DNA of 20,502 nucleotides, taken from an uncultured Bacteroidales bacterium (lineage in GTDB: Bacteria; Bacteroidota; Bacteroidia; Bacteroidales; Paludibacteraceae). The stretch is from assembly GCA_937907165.1 (NCBI GenBank), contig CALCUH010000008.1:1-20502 (forward strand). The letters run 5' to 3'. Shown in pieces: positions 7,014 to 14,650 of this stretch (its first letter is position 1; the number at the start of each line of letters is the position of its first letter). The position numbers and the translations under genes are program-made. The notes under the pieces were generated by a model, which saw nothing but the letters and a program-made list of their open reading frames with translations, ran no database searches and was not told where the DNA came from.

Positions 7014-7721
7014 TCAATATTTACCTGTTTTAACCATCCAATAGAACTTAATCAAATGTATTTGTCTTTTGATTCTAGATGGTTGGTTGATAAGCCTATA
7101 AAGCCATTCCAAATTATGGTTTTGCCACCAAAGCGGTGCTCTTTTGACATGACCTGTGTAAACATCGTATGAACCACCTAATCCTTGATATATGGCCGGA
7201 TGTCTTTTCGCCATGTCCATCATTAACAACTCTTGCTTAGGTGATCCCATGGCAACGAAGACGACGTCCGGTTTCTTTTCCGCGATATCGTCTATCAACA
7301 ATTGTCGTTCTTCATCACTTTTGATGTATCCGTTTCGGTATCCGATGATATTGATTCCCGGATATTCAGACGATAACTTCTTTATCGTTTCGTCAATAAC
7401 CTCCTGTTTCCCACCTACCAAATAAAAACTTTTCGTTTTATAAGTATTGGCGATGATACGTAACCATAATACGCATCCCGGTAATTTAGCTACATCATAG
7501 AATCCCTTCTCATGAAGAGCCAATATTGCACCGGCACCGTCACAATAACCTATGTTTTGGTTAATTATGCTTCTTGTCTCATCTGTCGCATGTAAAATTT
7601 TTTCGGCATTAATAGCAACTAGTATGCCTTTGTTTTCATCTACATGGTCCAATAATTGTTCAAAAGTGGTAAATGGATAAATATTAACGCCATTGACCTC
7701 CACGCATGCTTCTTTTTGCAT
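7014..7721 (-). CDS. WecG/TagA/CpsF family glycosyltransferase (GT26)
   Basis: 235 residues, normal length for the family. Diagnostic motifs: INAEKIL (37-43), the probable catalytic Asp61 in CDGAGA, LVGGKQEV (101-108), NGY (130-132), MGSPKQE (158-164) and NLEWLYRL (203-210). Members transfer N-acetylmannosamine or N-acetylmannosaminuronate to a lipid-linked GlcNAc acceptor at the cytoplasmic membrane face. With wecB and wecC in the same cluster, UDP-ManNAcA is the likely donor, as for enterobacterial WecG (inference). It starts 12 bases after the stop of the toroid-like gene, so it belongs to the same operon. It is the last gene before the 362-base gap. Confidence 0.85.
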   Translation of the reverse strand: MQKEACVEVNGVNIYPFTTFEQLLDHVDENKGILVAINAEKILHATDETRSIINQNIGYCDGAGAILALHEKGFYDVAKLPGCVLWLRIIANTYKTKSFYLVGGKQEVIDETIKKLSSEYPGINIIGYRNGYIKSDEERQLLIDDIAEKKPDVVFVAMGSPKQELLMMDMAKRHPAIYQGLGGSYDVYTGHVKRAPLWWQNHNLEWLYRLINQPSRIKRQIHLIKFYWMVKTGKY

Positions 7722-7733
7722 ATATGATAAATA

Positions 7734-8972
7734 TTAAATCTCTCTATCTAAAATATAATAACTTAACGCATTGAACATAAATGCGTTACTCCATCTCATG
7801 TAACTGATTTTAGAACTGACGCCTTCTTTCAACTGATAATAGAAATAGCCTTTTTTATCTTGCATATTCTGTATCGTCCAGTCTAACACTTTGTCTTCCA
7901 TTTCGGTGAAATCCTTTGTTTTATGGAGCCGATGGAGTGTGATAAATAATTGACCTGGACAATGTATATCAATTGGATACATCCGATTGTTGTAATATTT
8001 AGGTGTACCCTCTTCCGTAAACATGTTTTTTATATAAAAATCAAAACCTTTTTCGATTGAAGACATTAATATTTCAGATTCTTCACTCTTTTCTGTCAAA
8101 CAATTTTCATAATATGCGATCAATCCGTCAAGATTATATCCTGTATGAAAAGAGTCTATCCAATTTTGAACGGGTAACAGACCATAAACCCATGAGCCAT
8201 CTTCTTGTTGACCTTTTATTGCTGCCCTGACGGAAGCTCCGGCTAGTCGCTTATACTCTTCATTACCGGTGTATTTATAACAGTAACTTAACAATTTGCT
8301 TCCCAATAATGATGCGTTGTATACTGTGTCATTACCTGACAGCGGACTATATGAAAAAAGGAAAGCTTCTTCATTGTCTTGCCTGAAATCAGCCTTGAAT
8401 CGATGTAAATCATGAACGACAAACTCCGCTGATGATAAGGCAATATCCAAATATTTCTTCTCTCCCGTCAGTTCATATGCGTCGAATAGTGAAGTCGCGC
8501 AAAAATTGGTGGCTACTACTGTTGGCGTATAAGCAGGAAATAGGAATAATCTACGTGCTTGCCAGTCAAAATTATATCCCCAACATGCGCCATGATAATC
8601 ACCTTTGGAACGCATTGAAATGAGCAATTCCGCTAGTTGATTAACCTTTTCAAGCAATGTCTCTCTTGATCCCAAGGAATCTTCCAAAGATGGATTCTTT
8701 TCAACTGCCTTTACAAGATTGCAGTATCCTTGGAGGAAGAGTCCAATTCCTTTGGCATTGTGTTGTTTGGGAACCAATGTTAGTTTTCTGAGATTGACGG
8801 GAGAACGTTTAAATCCCTGAATTACGGACAATCTGAGGATTGCCGAGTATTTGAGAGGTAAAATCGTGCGAAGTAATTTGGAATTGAGTCCGTCATATGG
8901 ATCCCATCCCTTGAATTTTTCTGCCTCGCAATATGATTTTAAATCTTTAAAAGCTAATATGGAAAGACTCAT
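7734..8972 (-). CDS. Unrecognised (alpha/alpha)-toroid-like protein of the polysaccharide cluster
   Basis: 412 residues from ATG 8972. This start is chosen because it overlaps the TGA of the upstream acetyltransferase as ATGA; the reading frame is open further upstream (to 9017) but only inside that gene. No signal peptide or membrane segments. Repeated helical units with GYN and YDAYELTGEKKYLDIA-like repeats (tetratricopeptide-like spacing), GSWVYG, DSFHTGYNLDGL and a C-terminal MRWSNAFMFNALSYYI suggest an (alpha/alpha) barrel as in glycoside hydrolase or terpenoid-cyclase-like toroids. I cannot assign a reaction. Related-looking proteins occur in capsule clusters, sometimes with misleading annotations. 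A cytoplasmic enzyme acting on a sugar intermediate is the neutral guess. Confidence 0.75.
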   Translation of the reverse strand: MSLSILAFKDLKSYCEAEKFKGWDPYDGLNSKLLRTILPLKYSAILRLSVIQGFKRSPVNLRKLTLVPKQHNAKGIGLFLQGYCNLVKAVEKNPSLEDSLGSRETLLEKVNQLAELLISMRSKGDYHGACWGYNFDWQARRLFLFPAYTPTVVATNFCATSLFDAYELTGEKKYLDIALSSAEFVVHDLHRFKADFRQDNEEAFLFSYSPLSGNDTVYNASLLGSKLLSYCYKYTGNEEYKRLAGASVRAAIKGQQEDGSWVYGLLPVQNWIDSFHTGYNLDGLIAYYENCLTEKSEESEILMSSIEKGFDFYIKNMFTEEGTPKYYNNRMYPIDIHCPGQLFITLHRLHKTKDFTEMEDKVLDWTIQNMQDKKGYFYYQLKEGVSSKISYMRWSNAFMFNALSYYILDREI

Positions 8973-9406
8973 ATCATTTCTCTTTTTTTGATGAAATGTG
9001 CGGGATTTCCAGCCCATACCTCATAATCAGGGATGTCTTTGGTGACGACACTTCCTGCTCCTACTATGGCGCCTTCCCCGATTGTAACAGGTTTGACGAC
9101 CAATGTGTTCATGCCCAAATACGCTTTCTTCTTAATCAAAACCTTTCCTCTATCGTATTTACCCGTTTGGGAGTTCATGAAATGTGTGACGATGCAAACA
9201 CCAGTCGTCAATCGAACACCTTCTTCCAAAGTAATGTCTTCTGGAAAGTTAGTATCGAAAGTTACATGTTCTCCAACAAAGGTCTTCTTGGGACATAAAA
9301 CATTTACACCGCCCCATTTACATACCGTTGATCTCCACCCTCGTGATTTCATCGGCAATTCTTGCAGATGAAGAAATATTAATTTCCTTATTCGGCTTAA
9401 TTTCAT
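8969..9406 (-). CDS. Hexapeptide-repeat (left-handed beta-helix) sugar O-acetyltransferase
   Basis: 145 residues, short for the family. Imperfect hexapeptide repeats run from about residue 55 to 130 (ITLEEGVRL, VTIGEGAIVGAGSVVTKDI), with VTHFMN as the likely catalytic His region (His75). The ending PDYEVWAGNPAHFIKKRE is typical of CysE/WbbJ/maltose-acetyltransferase-like enzymes. It probably acetylates a sugar of the repeat unit using acetyl-CoA in the cytosol. It begins 6 bases after the GT4 stop and overlaps the toroid gene by 4 bases (ATGA), which suggests translational coupling. Confidence 0.85.
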   Translation of the reverse strand: MKLSRIRKLIFLHLQELPMKSRGWRSTVCKWGGVNVLCPKKTFVGEHVTFDTNFPEDITLEEGVRLTTGVCIVTHFMNSQTGKYDRGKVLIKKKAYLGMNTLVVKPVTIGEGAIVGAGSVVTKDIPDYEVWAGNPAHFIKKREMI

Positions 9407-9412
9407 ATTTGA

Positions 9413-10456
9413 TTAAATGTGTTTTTTTATCGTTTCTAACATTTCGTTCGCTACCTGTGATGCATAGAAACGATTTTTCGCATATTGGTAATTATAATTT
9501 GAAATCTCTTTCGTGTATTCTTTGTCCTCTATCATGCGGGATATGGCAGGAATGAAATCTTCCGCTTCATAACTATCTACCATGCTTCCCATATGTTCAT
9601 CAAAAAAATCAACTAGTCCGCCAACTGGCCGTGTGACTATCGGCAATCCGAAAGCCATCGCTTCTAAAACTGAGGTTGGCATTCCTTCGTGATAAGATGT
9701 GAATAAATATAGATCAGCTTCTTTGAATTGAGTTATCAATTCATTGCCTGTGCATAATCCCGTAAATGTTATATTAGGAATGTTATGTTCGCTTGCATAT
9801 CGTTTCGCTTCTTCCCAATCATTTCCTGTACCTACCACAGTGTATCTTAATTCCGGATGTCGTTTTGAAAGTAACGCAAACACATCGAGTGTGATGAATA
9901 TTCCTTTTTCCTTCGTGACACGTGCTATGTAAACTATGTTTTTTACTTCTCCGATCCGTGTGTTTATTGAGAAATCGTTCAATAGATTGTCATCCACTTT
10001 TGTAGTTGTCATTTCTATCGGCGTTGTAACGCCCCACTCTCTGAGCGTTTTTTTAAATGCTTCTGCTAACACGAAGATAACGGATGTTTTATTCATCGTT
10101 TCTACTATGACGGATTTTATATCTGCGACCGATTCCTCATGAAAACCGTGGAACATGACTGACGTCTTTATTCCAAAGAATCTCGCCACACGTAAGTAGA
10201 AACAATCTCTTTTGATCGCTCTAGGTGCTAAAGATGGATTTACCATAACAAAATCCGGACGGAATGTGATAAGCCTAAAAACGAATTTCAAAACATCAAA
10301 TGGAGCGATAAGCATCGTTTCTATGGGAGAATTGAGATGACGTTTCCCAACCGTATTGTATATAACGTTTTCCCCCCAATATGATTTCAACCCCATAAAG
10401 TGATTGGCTACACCTCCACAAAATTTTAGACTTGGAGTGTTTATTAAAACTTTCAT
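9413..10456 (-). CDS. GT4 family glycosyltransferase (GT-B fold)
   Basis: 347 residues. N-terminal domain with LKFCGGVANHF (10-20), the usual GGV/GGA loop of GT4 enzymes. C-terminal domain with IVYIARVTKEKGI (174-186), VVGTGND (207-213) and the donor-binding EGMPTSVLEAMAFGLPIV, whose two Glu (257 and 265) form the EX7E motif. It would add one sugar to the growing undecaprenyl-linked repeat unit. Donor and acceptor cannot be read from the sequence. It starts 63 bases after the wzy stop and runs almost directly into the acetyltransferase gene. Confidence 0.9.
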   Translation of the reverse strand: MKVLINTPSLKFCGGVANHFMGLKSYWGENVIYNTVGKRHLNSPIETMLIAPFDVLKFVFRLITFRPDFVMVNPSLAPRAIKRDCFYLRVARFFGIKTSVMFHGFHEESVADIKSVIVETMNKTSVIFVLAEAFKKTLREWGVTTPIEMTTTKVDDNLLNDFSINTRIGEVKNIVYIARVTKEKGIFITLDVFALLSKRHPELRYTVVGTGNDWEEAKRYASEHNIPNITFTGLCTGNELITQFKEADLYLFTSYHEGMPTSVLEAMAFGLPIVTRPVGGLVDFFDEHMGSMVDSYEAEDFIPAISRMIEDKEYTKEISNYNYQYAKNRFYASQVANEMLETIKKHI

Positions 10457-10519
10457 TGTTCCTTAATAATTAGAATAAATTAAATATCCTACTCTCATCA
10501 ATTATAAATGATTTCAGGT

Positions 10520-11947
10520 TTATTTCTGTTCTGAAATGGGATATTTTATATTTTGTTCGTTTATTCCTTCTATAGTTGCCGTTTGCCGTTTCCTTTCCAT
10601 CTCTTGTTGTTTCTTAATTCTGATGAGTTTCTCCAATTTTCTACCGCTGATTATGTATCCTCGGTAATAGAACAGAATGAACATAGAGATAAAGAGGCAT
10701 ATATTTTCGCTTAAATCACCACTAATCATTGAACGCACCAAATATGGTAGCCATAACATGAGGCATATACCACCGCTAGGTAATACATTACGTAGAAAGA
10801 AATGGTGAGATCGAACAAATGCGACGACAACCATTAAGACAAATATCAATCCAATGAATCCGAATTCGCACAATATTTCAAGTATGATATTGTGAGGATA
10901 TACTTCTTGTGTTTTTGGGTTGAGATAATTTCCGAAACCAATACCTCCAAGGAAATTCGCTGAAATCAGTTCAAGCGGATAATCGTAATTTCGGTTCAAG
11001 TCGCTTCCCAAATGCGCCCCTTTAGATTCGTTTTGCTGAAAAATAGGTACATCTAACATTAAGAGCATCATGTAAAGACATAAAATAACACCAGCGGATA
11101 GGAATACGGTTGACAATTTGAATTTTCCTGTTCTGAAAACCATCCAAATAAATATCAGAAGAATGAATCCGAAAATAGTCTGACGTGCGCCGGATAATAA
11201 GATTAACCAAAATGAACAGAATAGAAAACAATAGTCAAACGCAGTGTTTATCTTTTGCTTCTGGCTAATCATGAATGCGGCTCCTATGAAAGAGGCTATA
11301 CCCATATTATGATATGACAAAACGGGCACTCCACTTCTTATCAAATCTATACAAGAATCTCTGAAAAAAGAGAAATCTAAAATGCTGGATGGTCCTCTAC
11401 CCGACATGGATTCCACATAGCCTAATTGCATCAATGCAAATAGGACGAAAGGAATCGTCAAACGATTCATCCTTATGTCTTCAAATGTCATAAGAATAAT
11501 GAATGCGACCGTGTCGACGAACAAGTCTATCGTCATCACGTTAAATTTTGTCACCGAATGTCTTGTTTCTGCGGTAAGGAGATAATAGACATAAAAGATA
11601 AAGTAAATACAGCAAATAAAGAATACTGGTTTGGATCGTAATCGATGTAGTACCAAAAAGAAATCTTTATTTAAAAAGGCAATTATGAGGATAAAAGCTA
11701 CGACCGTACCTGGCAAGTGGATGCCAAAGATAGGTCCAAACGTACCAAACAATTTACAAAAGACCAATGCGCTGACAACGCCCTTCTCATGGTTATTACA
11801 CAAGAATGCGAAAGATAGCATTATCAATGCCGCTATAAAAGGGAATTTGATTACATGGAAAAGAACTCCCAATATCAAAATGGGCAACGAGAACAATAGA
11901 TATGCATTGATCTTGTCACATTTCGTTTCGTATACCATGTGTTCCAT
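10520..11947 (-). CDS. wzy: Polysaccharide polymerase Wzy (O-antigen polymerase/ligase-like)
   Basis: 475 residues with at least ten hydrophobic segments and a large loop (about 320-370) between the later ones, as in Wzy/O-antigen ligase proteins. Motifs such as GARQTIFGFILL (about 255-266), NFLGGIGFGNYL and YPHNIILEILCEFGFIGL (around 350-385) are typical of the Wzy_C domain, whose conserved His-Asn segment is visible in PHNIILE. It joins lipid-linked repeat units in the periplasm. The C-terminal 40 residues are a basic soluble tail (KKQQEMERKRQT). ATG 11947 is used; ATG 11938 is equally possible. The 137 bases upstream contain a conspicuous structured element. It is the only polymerase candidate in the cluster. 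Confidence 0.85.
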   Translation of the reverse strand: MEHMVYETKCDKINAYLLFSLPILILGVLFHVIKFPFIAALIMLSFAFLCNNHEKGVVSALVFCKLFGTFGPIFGIHLPGTVVAFILIIAFLNKDFFLVLHRLRSKPVFFICCIYFIFYVYYLLTAETRHSVTKFNVMTIDLFVDTVAFIILMTFEDIRMNRLTIPFVLFALMQLGYVESMSGRGPSSILDFSFFRDSCIDLIRSGVPVLSYHNMGIASFIGAAFMISQKQKINTAFDYCFLFCSFWLILLSGARQTIFGFILLIFIWMVFRTGKFKLSTVFLSAGVILCLYMMLLMLDVPIFQQNESKGAHLGSDLNRNYDYPLELISANFLGGIGFGNYLNPKTQEVYPHNIILEILCEFGFIGLIFVLMVVVAFVRSHHFFLRNVLPSGGICLMLWLPYLVRSMISGDLSENICLFISMFILFYYRGYIISGRKLEKLIRIKKQQEMERKRQTATIEGINEQNIKYPISEQK

Positions 11948-12025
11948 CAGTACTCTTTGTTTGAGATTTCATAAATGAATCATCGATTTGAACATCCTTT
12001 CTATGTCTCAAATCTATCATTTTGT

Positions 12026-12077
12026 AGCAGCCAGTGGTATCGAACCACAAACGTATTGTTCCACCTGTGTGGCTGCT
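12026..12077 (-). other. Compound hairpin between wecC and wzy with a tRNA T-arm-like inner stem-loop
   Basis: On the minus strand, AGCAGCCA (12077-12070) pairs perfectly with TGGCTGCT (12033-12026). Inside is GTGGTTCGATACCAC (12048-12034), a 5-bp stem that contains the T-arm consensus GGTTCGAnnCC. The outer arm, the T-arm-like part and the A after it mimic a tRNA 3' half, but there is no room for an anticodon arm (52 bases in all). Read on the plus strand the outer stem is followed by TTCCTTTTTTA, so it could also act as a plus-strand terminator. Confidence 0.5.
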
Positions 12078-12084
12078 TCCTTTT

Positions 12085-13305
12085 TTATATATGGTATACT
12101 CCCTCTAACGGACAAATATTGTGGCAATCCAATATGACTTTGCCTTTCAATTTATCCCAATTCTGCTTGATTTGATCATGCTTAACCATAATGACTACCA
12201 TGTCAATATCATTTATAAATTCGTCAAAATCATGGAATTGGTTGGGTACAATATCATTCTTAAGGAATGGATCATAACATTTTAGCGGACGAGCTAAATG
12301 ACGCTCTTGCGCTTCCAACATTTGAAGTGTTGGAGACTCACGATAGTCATCCACATTCTCTTTGTATGTGATTCCGTATAATCCCACTTTCCTATTGTCG
12401 GTGATGTTGTTTTCTTGCATGATTTCATGAATGCGGTTCAATACGAAAGTCGGTTGACTGTCGTTCGTTTTCATAGATTCATCAATAACTTTCGCAAGTT
12501 GAGGGTAGTCGCCGACTAGGAACCATGGGTCTACTGAAATGCAATGACCTCCGACTCCAGGACCTGGTTGAAGAATATTCACACGCGGATGCATATTGCA
12601 GATTTTAATGATTTCGTAAACATTCATGTTGTCATGTCTGCATATTCTTGCCAGCTCATTGGCGAATGCGATATTCACCGCACGGAATGTGTTCTCGACA
12701 ACTTTTGTCATCTCTGCCGTGCGGATGTCGGTAACAACTATTTCTCCTTGGCAGAAAGAGGAATAATACTTCTTGACCTGCTCTCCGATCGCTCGGTCAT
12801 CCGCACCGATTGTACGATTGTTGTGAAGTAGTTCATAGACCATGTTACCCGGAATGATTCTTTCTGGGGCATGAACAAGGTTTAAATCTTTTCCTATGAC
12901 AAATCCGTTCTCCTCGACTACGGGTCTTACGAATTTGTCCATTGTCCCCGGACTTACAGTTGATTCCACAACGACTGTCGCACCCTTAGGACAAACTTTC
13001 ATAACTTCTTTTATGGCTGCGACTACATAGCATGCGTCAACTTTTTTGGAAAATTTGTTGTATGGGGTCGGGACAGAAACAATATACATGTCTGTCTTTT
13101 GGTACTCAGTAGTAAACTTTATACCTGATTTTACCGCCGAATTGAACAATTCATCCAACCCATCCTCTTTAAATGTTGTCTTTCCTGCATTAAGAGTGGC
13201 AACCAATTCTTTGTTGTAGTCGGTACCGATAACCTCGACTCCGTGTGACGCCATCATGAGCGCCGTTGGAAGTCCTATGTAACCTAATCCAATTACGTTA
13301 ATCAT
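12085..13305 (-). CDS. wecC: UDP-N-acetyl-D-mannosamine dehydrogenase WecC
   Basis: 406 residues, family length. Starts with the NAD-binding MINVIGLGYIGLPTA (GxGxxG at residues 6-11). STVSPGTMDKF (115-125) and HAPERIIPGN (145-154) are typical of this branch. Lys201 and Asn205 fall in EMTKVVENT, and the catalytic Cys255 lies in GVGGHCISVDPWF. The three-domain UDP-glucose/GDP-mannose dehydrogenase architecture is intact. It oxidises UDP-ManNAc twice with NAD+ to UDP-ManNAcA in the cytosol, directly after WecB. The 78 bases to the wecB stop contain a 9-bp hairpin (13329-13356). Confidence 0.93.
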   Translation of the reverse strand: MINVIGLGYIGLPTALMMASHGVEVIGTDYNKELVATLNAGKTTFKEDGLDELFNSAVKSGIKFTTEYQKTDMYIVSVPTPYNKFSKKVDACYVVAAIKEVMKVCPKGATVVVESTVSPGTMDKFVRPVVEENGFVIGKDLNLVHAPERIIPGNMVYELLHNNRTIGADDRAIGEQVKKYYSSFCQGEIVVTDIRTAEMTKVVENTFRAVNIAFANELARICRHDNMNVYEIIKICNMHPRVNILQPGPGVGGHCISVDPWFLVGDYPQLAKVIDESMKTNDSQPTFVLNRIHEIMQENNITDNRKVGLYGITYKENVDDYRESPTLQMLEAQERHLARPLKCYDPFLKNDIVPNQFHDFDEFINDIDMVVIMVKHDQIKQNWDKLKGKVILDCHNICPLEGVYHI

Positions 13306-13328
13306 ATCTGTATTCTCTTTTTATCTAC

Positions 13329-13356
13329 ACTAGAAAAACCAAACGACTTTTCTAGT
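13329..13356 (-). other. Perfect 9-bp hairpin in the wecB-wecC spacer
   Basis: ACTAGAAAA (13329-13337) and TTTTCTAGT (13348-13356) with a 10-base loop, 24 bases upstream of the wecC ATG. No T run follows on the minus strand, so it is not a standard terminator. It could stabilise or process the mRNA. Its loop and flanks resemble the motif at 6692-6712. Confidence 0.55.
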
Positions 13357-13383
13357 ATATGTGTTTTATTTAATATAAAGTGG

Positions 13384-14532
13384 TTAAATCAATGCTTTTA
13401 CAATCCTTTTACATGCGAGACCATCTCCATATGGATTTACCGCCTTAGACATTTTTTCATACGCTTGCGGCGAGTCGAGCAATTCCGATACATTGTCCAC
13501 AATCGCATTGTAGTCGGTCCCAACTAATTTCACAGTGCCTGCAGACAAAGCCTCAGGACGTTCGGTTGTATCTCGCATAACTAATACCGGTTTACCTAAA
13601 CCTGGTGCTTCTTCTTGGATACCTCCAGAATCAGTTAAGACAATTGTAGCCTTTTCCATCAAATATACGAAACTCAAATATTCTAGAGGTTCAATAAAGA
13701 ACATGTTACCTAAATTATCGAGATTTTCACCGAAAACTTCATGAATCGGTTTCCTCACGTTAGGGTTAAGATGCATAGGATAAACAAAATCTACATTCTT
13801 ATATTTTTGAGTGAGATCTTTTATCGCAGTGCACATATTGATAAAACCATCACCGAAATTCTCTCTTCTGTGTCCGGTAATCAAAACAAGTTTTTTCCCA
13901 TTATTAAGTCGATTTACGTCATAACCCGCCATGGATAAAATATTTTTTTGTTCATTACCCAATTCGTTCGAGTTCTTGAATTTTTCAACGACCATATATA
14001 ATGCGTCGATCACCGTATTGCCTGTCACATATATTTTCCCCATCGCACCTTCGGCTTTAAGATTGCTTTCGGATAATGGAGTCGGTGAAAAATTATATGA
14101 AGCGATACGACCTGTTATTTGTCTGTTCATCTCTTCCGGCCATGGACTATAGATGTTATGCGTACGAAGTCCGGCTTCCACATGACCGACTGGGATTTGC
14201 TGATAGAAAGAGGCTAGAGCTGCAGCCGTTGAGGTGGTTGTATCTCCGTGTACGAGTACGATGTCTGGCTTGGATTCCTTTAGAACATCACGCATCCCTG
14301 TCAAAACTCTCGCTGTGACGTCATACAAGTCTTGCCCTTGTTTCATGATATTTAAATCATAATCAGGTTTCACTTCAAAAATCTTTAAAACCTGATCGAG
14401 CATTTCTCTATGTTGTCCTGTTACACATACAACAGTTTCAAAATCTTTTGAATTCTTTTGAAACTCTTTCACTAACGGACACATTTTAATTGCTTCCGGA
14501 CGAGTCCCGAAGACAAGCATCACCTTCTTCAT
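13384..14532 (-). CDS. wecB: UDP-N-acetylglucosamine 2-epimerase (non-hydrolysing) WecB
   Basis: 382 residues from ATG 14532; an upstream TTG at 14550 is in frame, but the ATG gives the standard MKKVMLVFGTRPEAIK start. Signature motifs: GTRPEAIKMCP, VTGQHREML, VHGDTTTSTAAALASF, GHVEAGLRT, PEEMNR, GHRREN and TDSGGIQEEAP, covering the residues known to bind UDP and act in catalysis in WecB/MnaA. It interconverts UDP-GlcNAc and UDP-ManNAc in the cytosol, feeding WecC. A -7 box lies only 16 bases upstream (14548-14555), so it may have its own promoter inside the operon. Confidence 0.95.
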   Translation of the reverse strand: MKKVMLVFGTRPEAIKMCPLVKEFQKNSKDFETVVCVTGQHREMLDQVLKIFEVKPDYDLNIMKQGQDLYDVTARVLTGMRDVLKESKPDIVLVHGDTTTSTAAALASFYQQIPVGHVEAGLRTHNIYSPWPEEMNRQITGRIASYNFSPTPLSESNLKAEGAMGKIYVTGNTVIDALYMVVEKFKNSNELGNEQKNILSMAGYDVNRLNNGKKLVLITGHRRENFGDGFINMCTAIKDLTQKYKNVDFVYPMHLNPNVRKPIHEVFGENLDNLGNMFFIEPLEYLSFVYLMEKATIVLTDSGGIQEEAPGLGKPVLVMRDTTERPEALSAGTVKLVGTDYNAIVDNVSELLDSPQAYEKMSKAVNPYGDGLACKRIVKALI

Positions 14533-14547
14533 ATTACTTATTTTATA

Positions 14548-14555
14548 CAAATATA
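14548..14555 (-). promoter_or_regulatory. Bacteroidota -7 box (TATATTTG) upstream of wecB
   Basis: The minus strand reads TATATTTG, an exact TAnnTTTG match, in the 118-base wzx-wecB gap. No TTTG is seen at the -33 distance. Just upstream, AACATTA/TAATGTT (14587-14606) forms a 7-bp hairpin with a 6-base loop. Suggests an internal promoter, with low certainty. Confidence 0.35.
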
Positions 14556-14650
14556 TCTAATTTTAAAATAAAGGGTATATCGTTTAAACATTAATGGGCT
14601 AATGTTAAAAAAAAATATTATCAACGGAAATATCTCCTCTTCGATTGATA

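Noticed and set aside
12026..12077. A tRNA gene on the minus strand
   Set aside because: Acceptor-like and T-arm-like parts are present, but the element is only 52 bases, has no anticodon arm, a poor D-arm and no CCA; not callable as a tRNA.
14587..14606. Terminator between wzx and wecB
   Set aside because: The 7-bp hairpin is preceded, not followed, by the T run on the minus strand, so it does not fit an intrinsic terminator for the operon.
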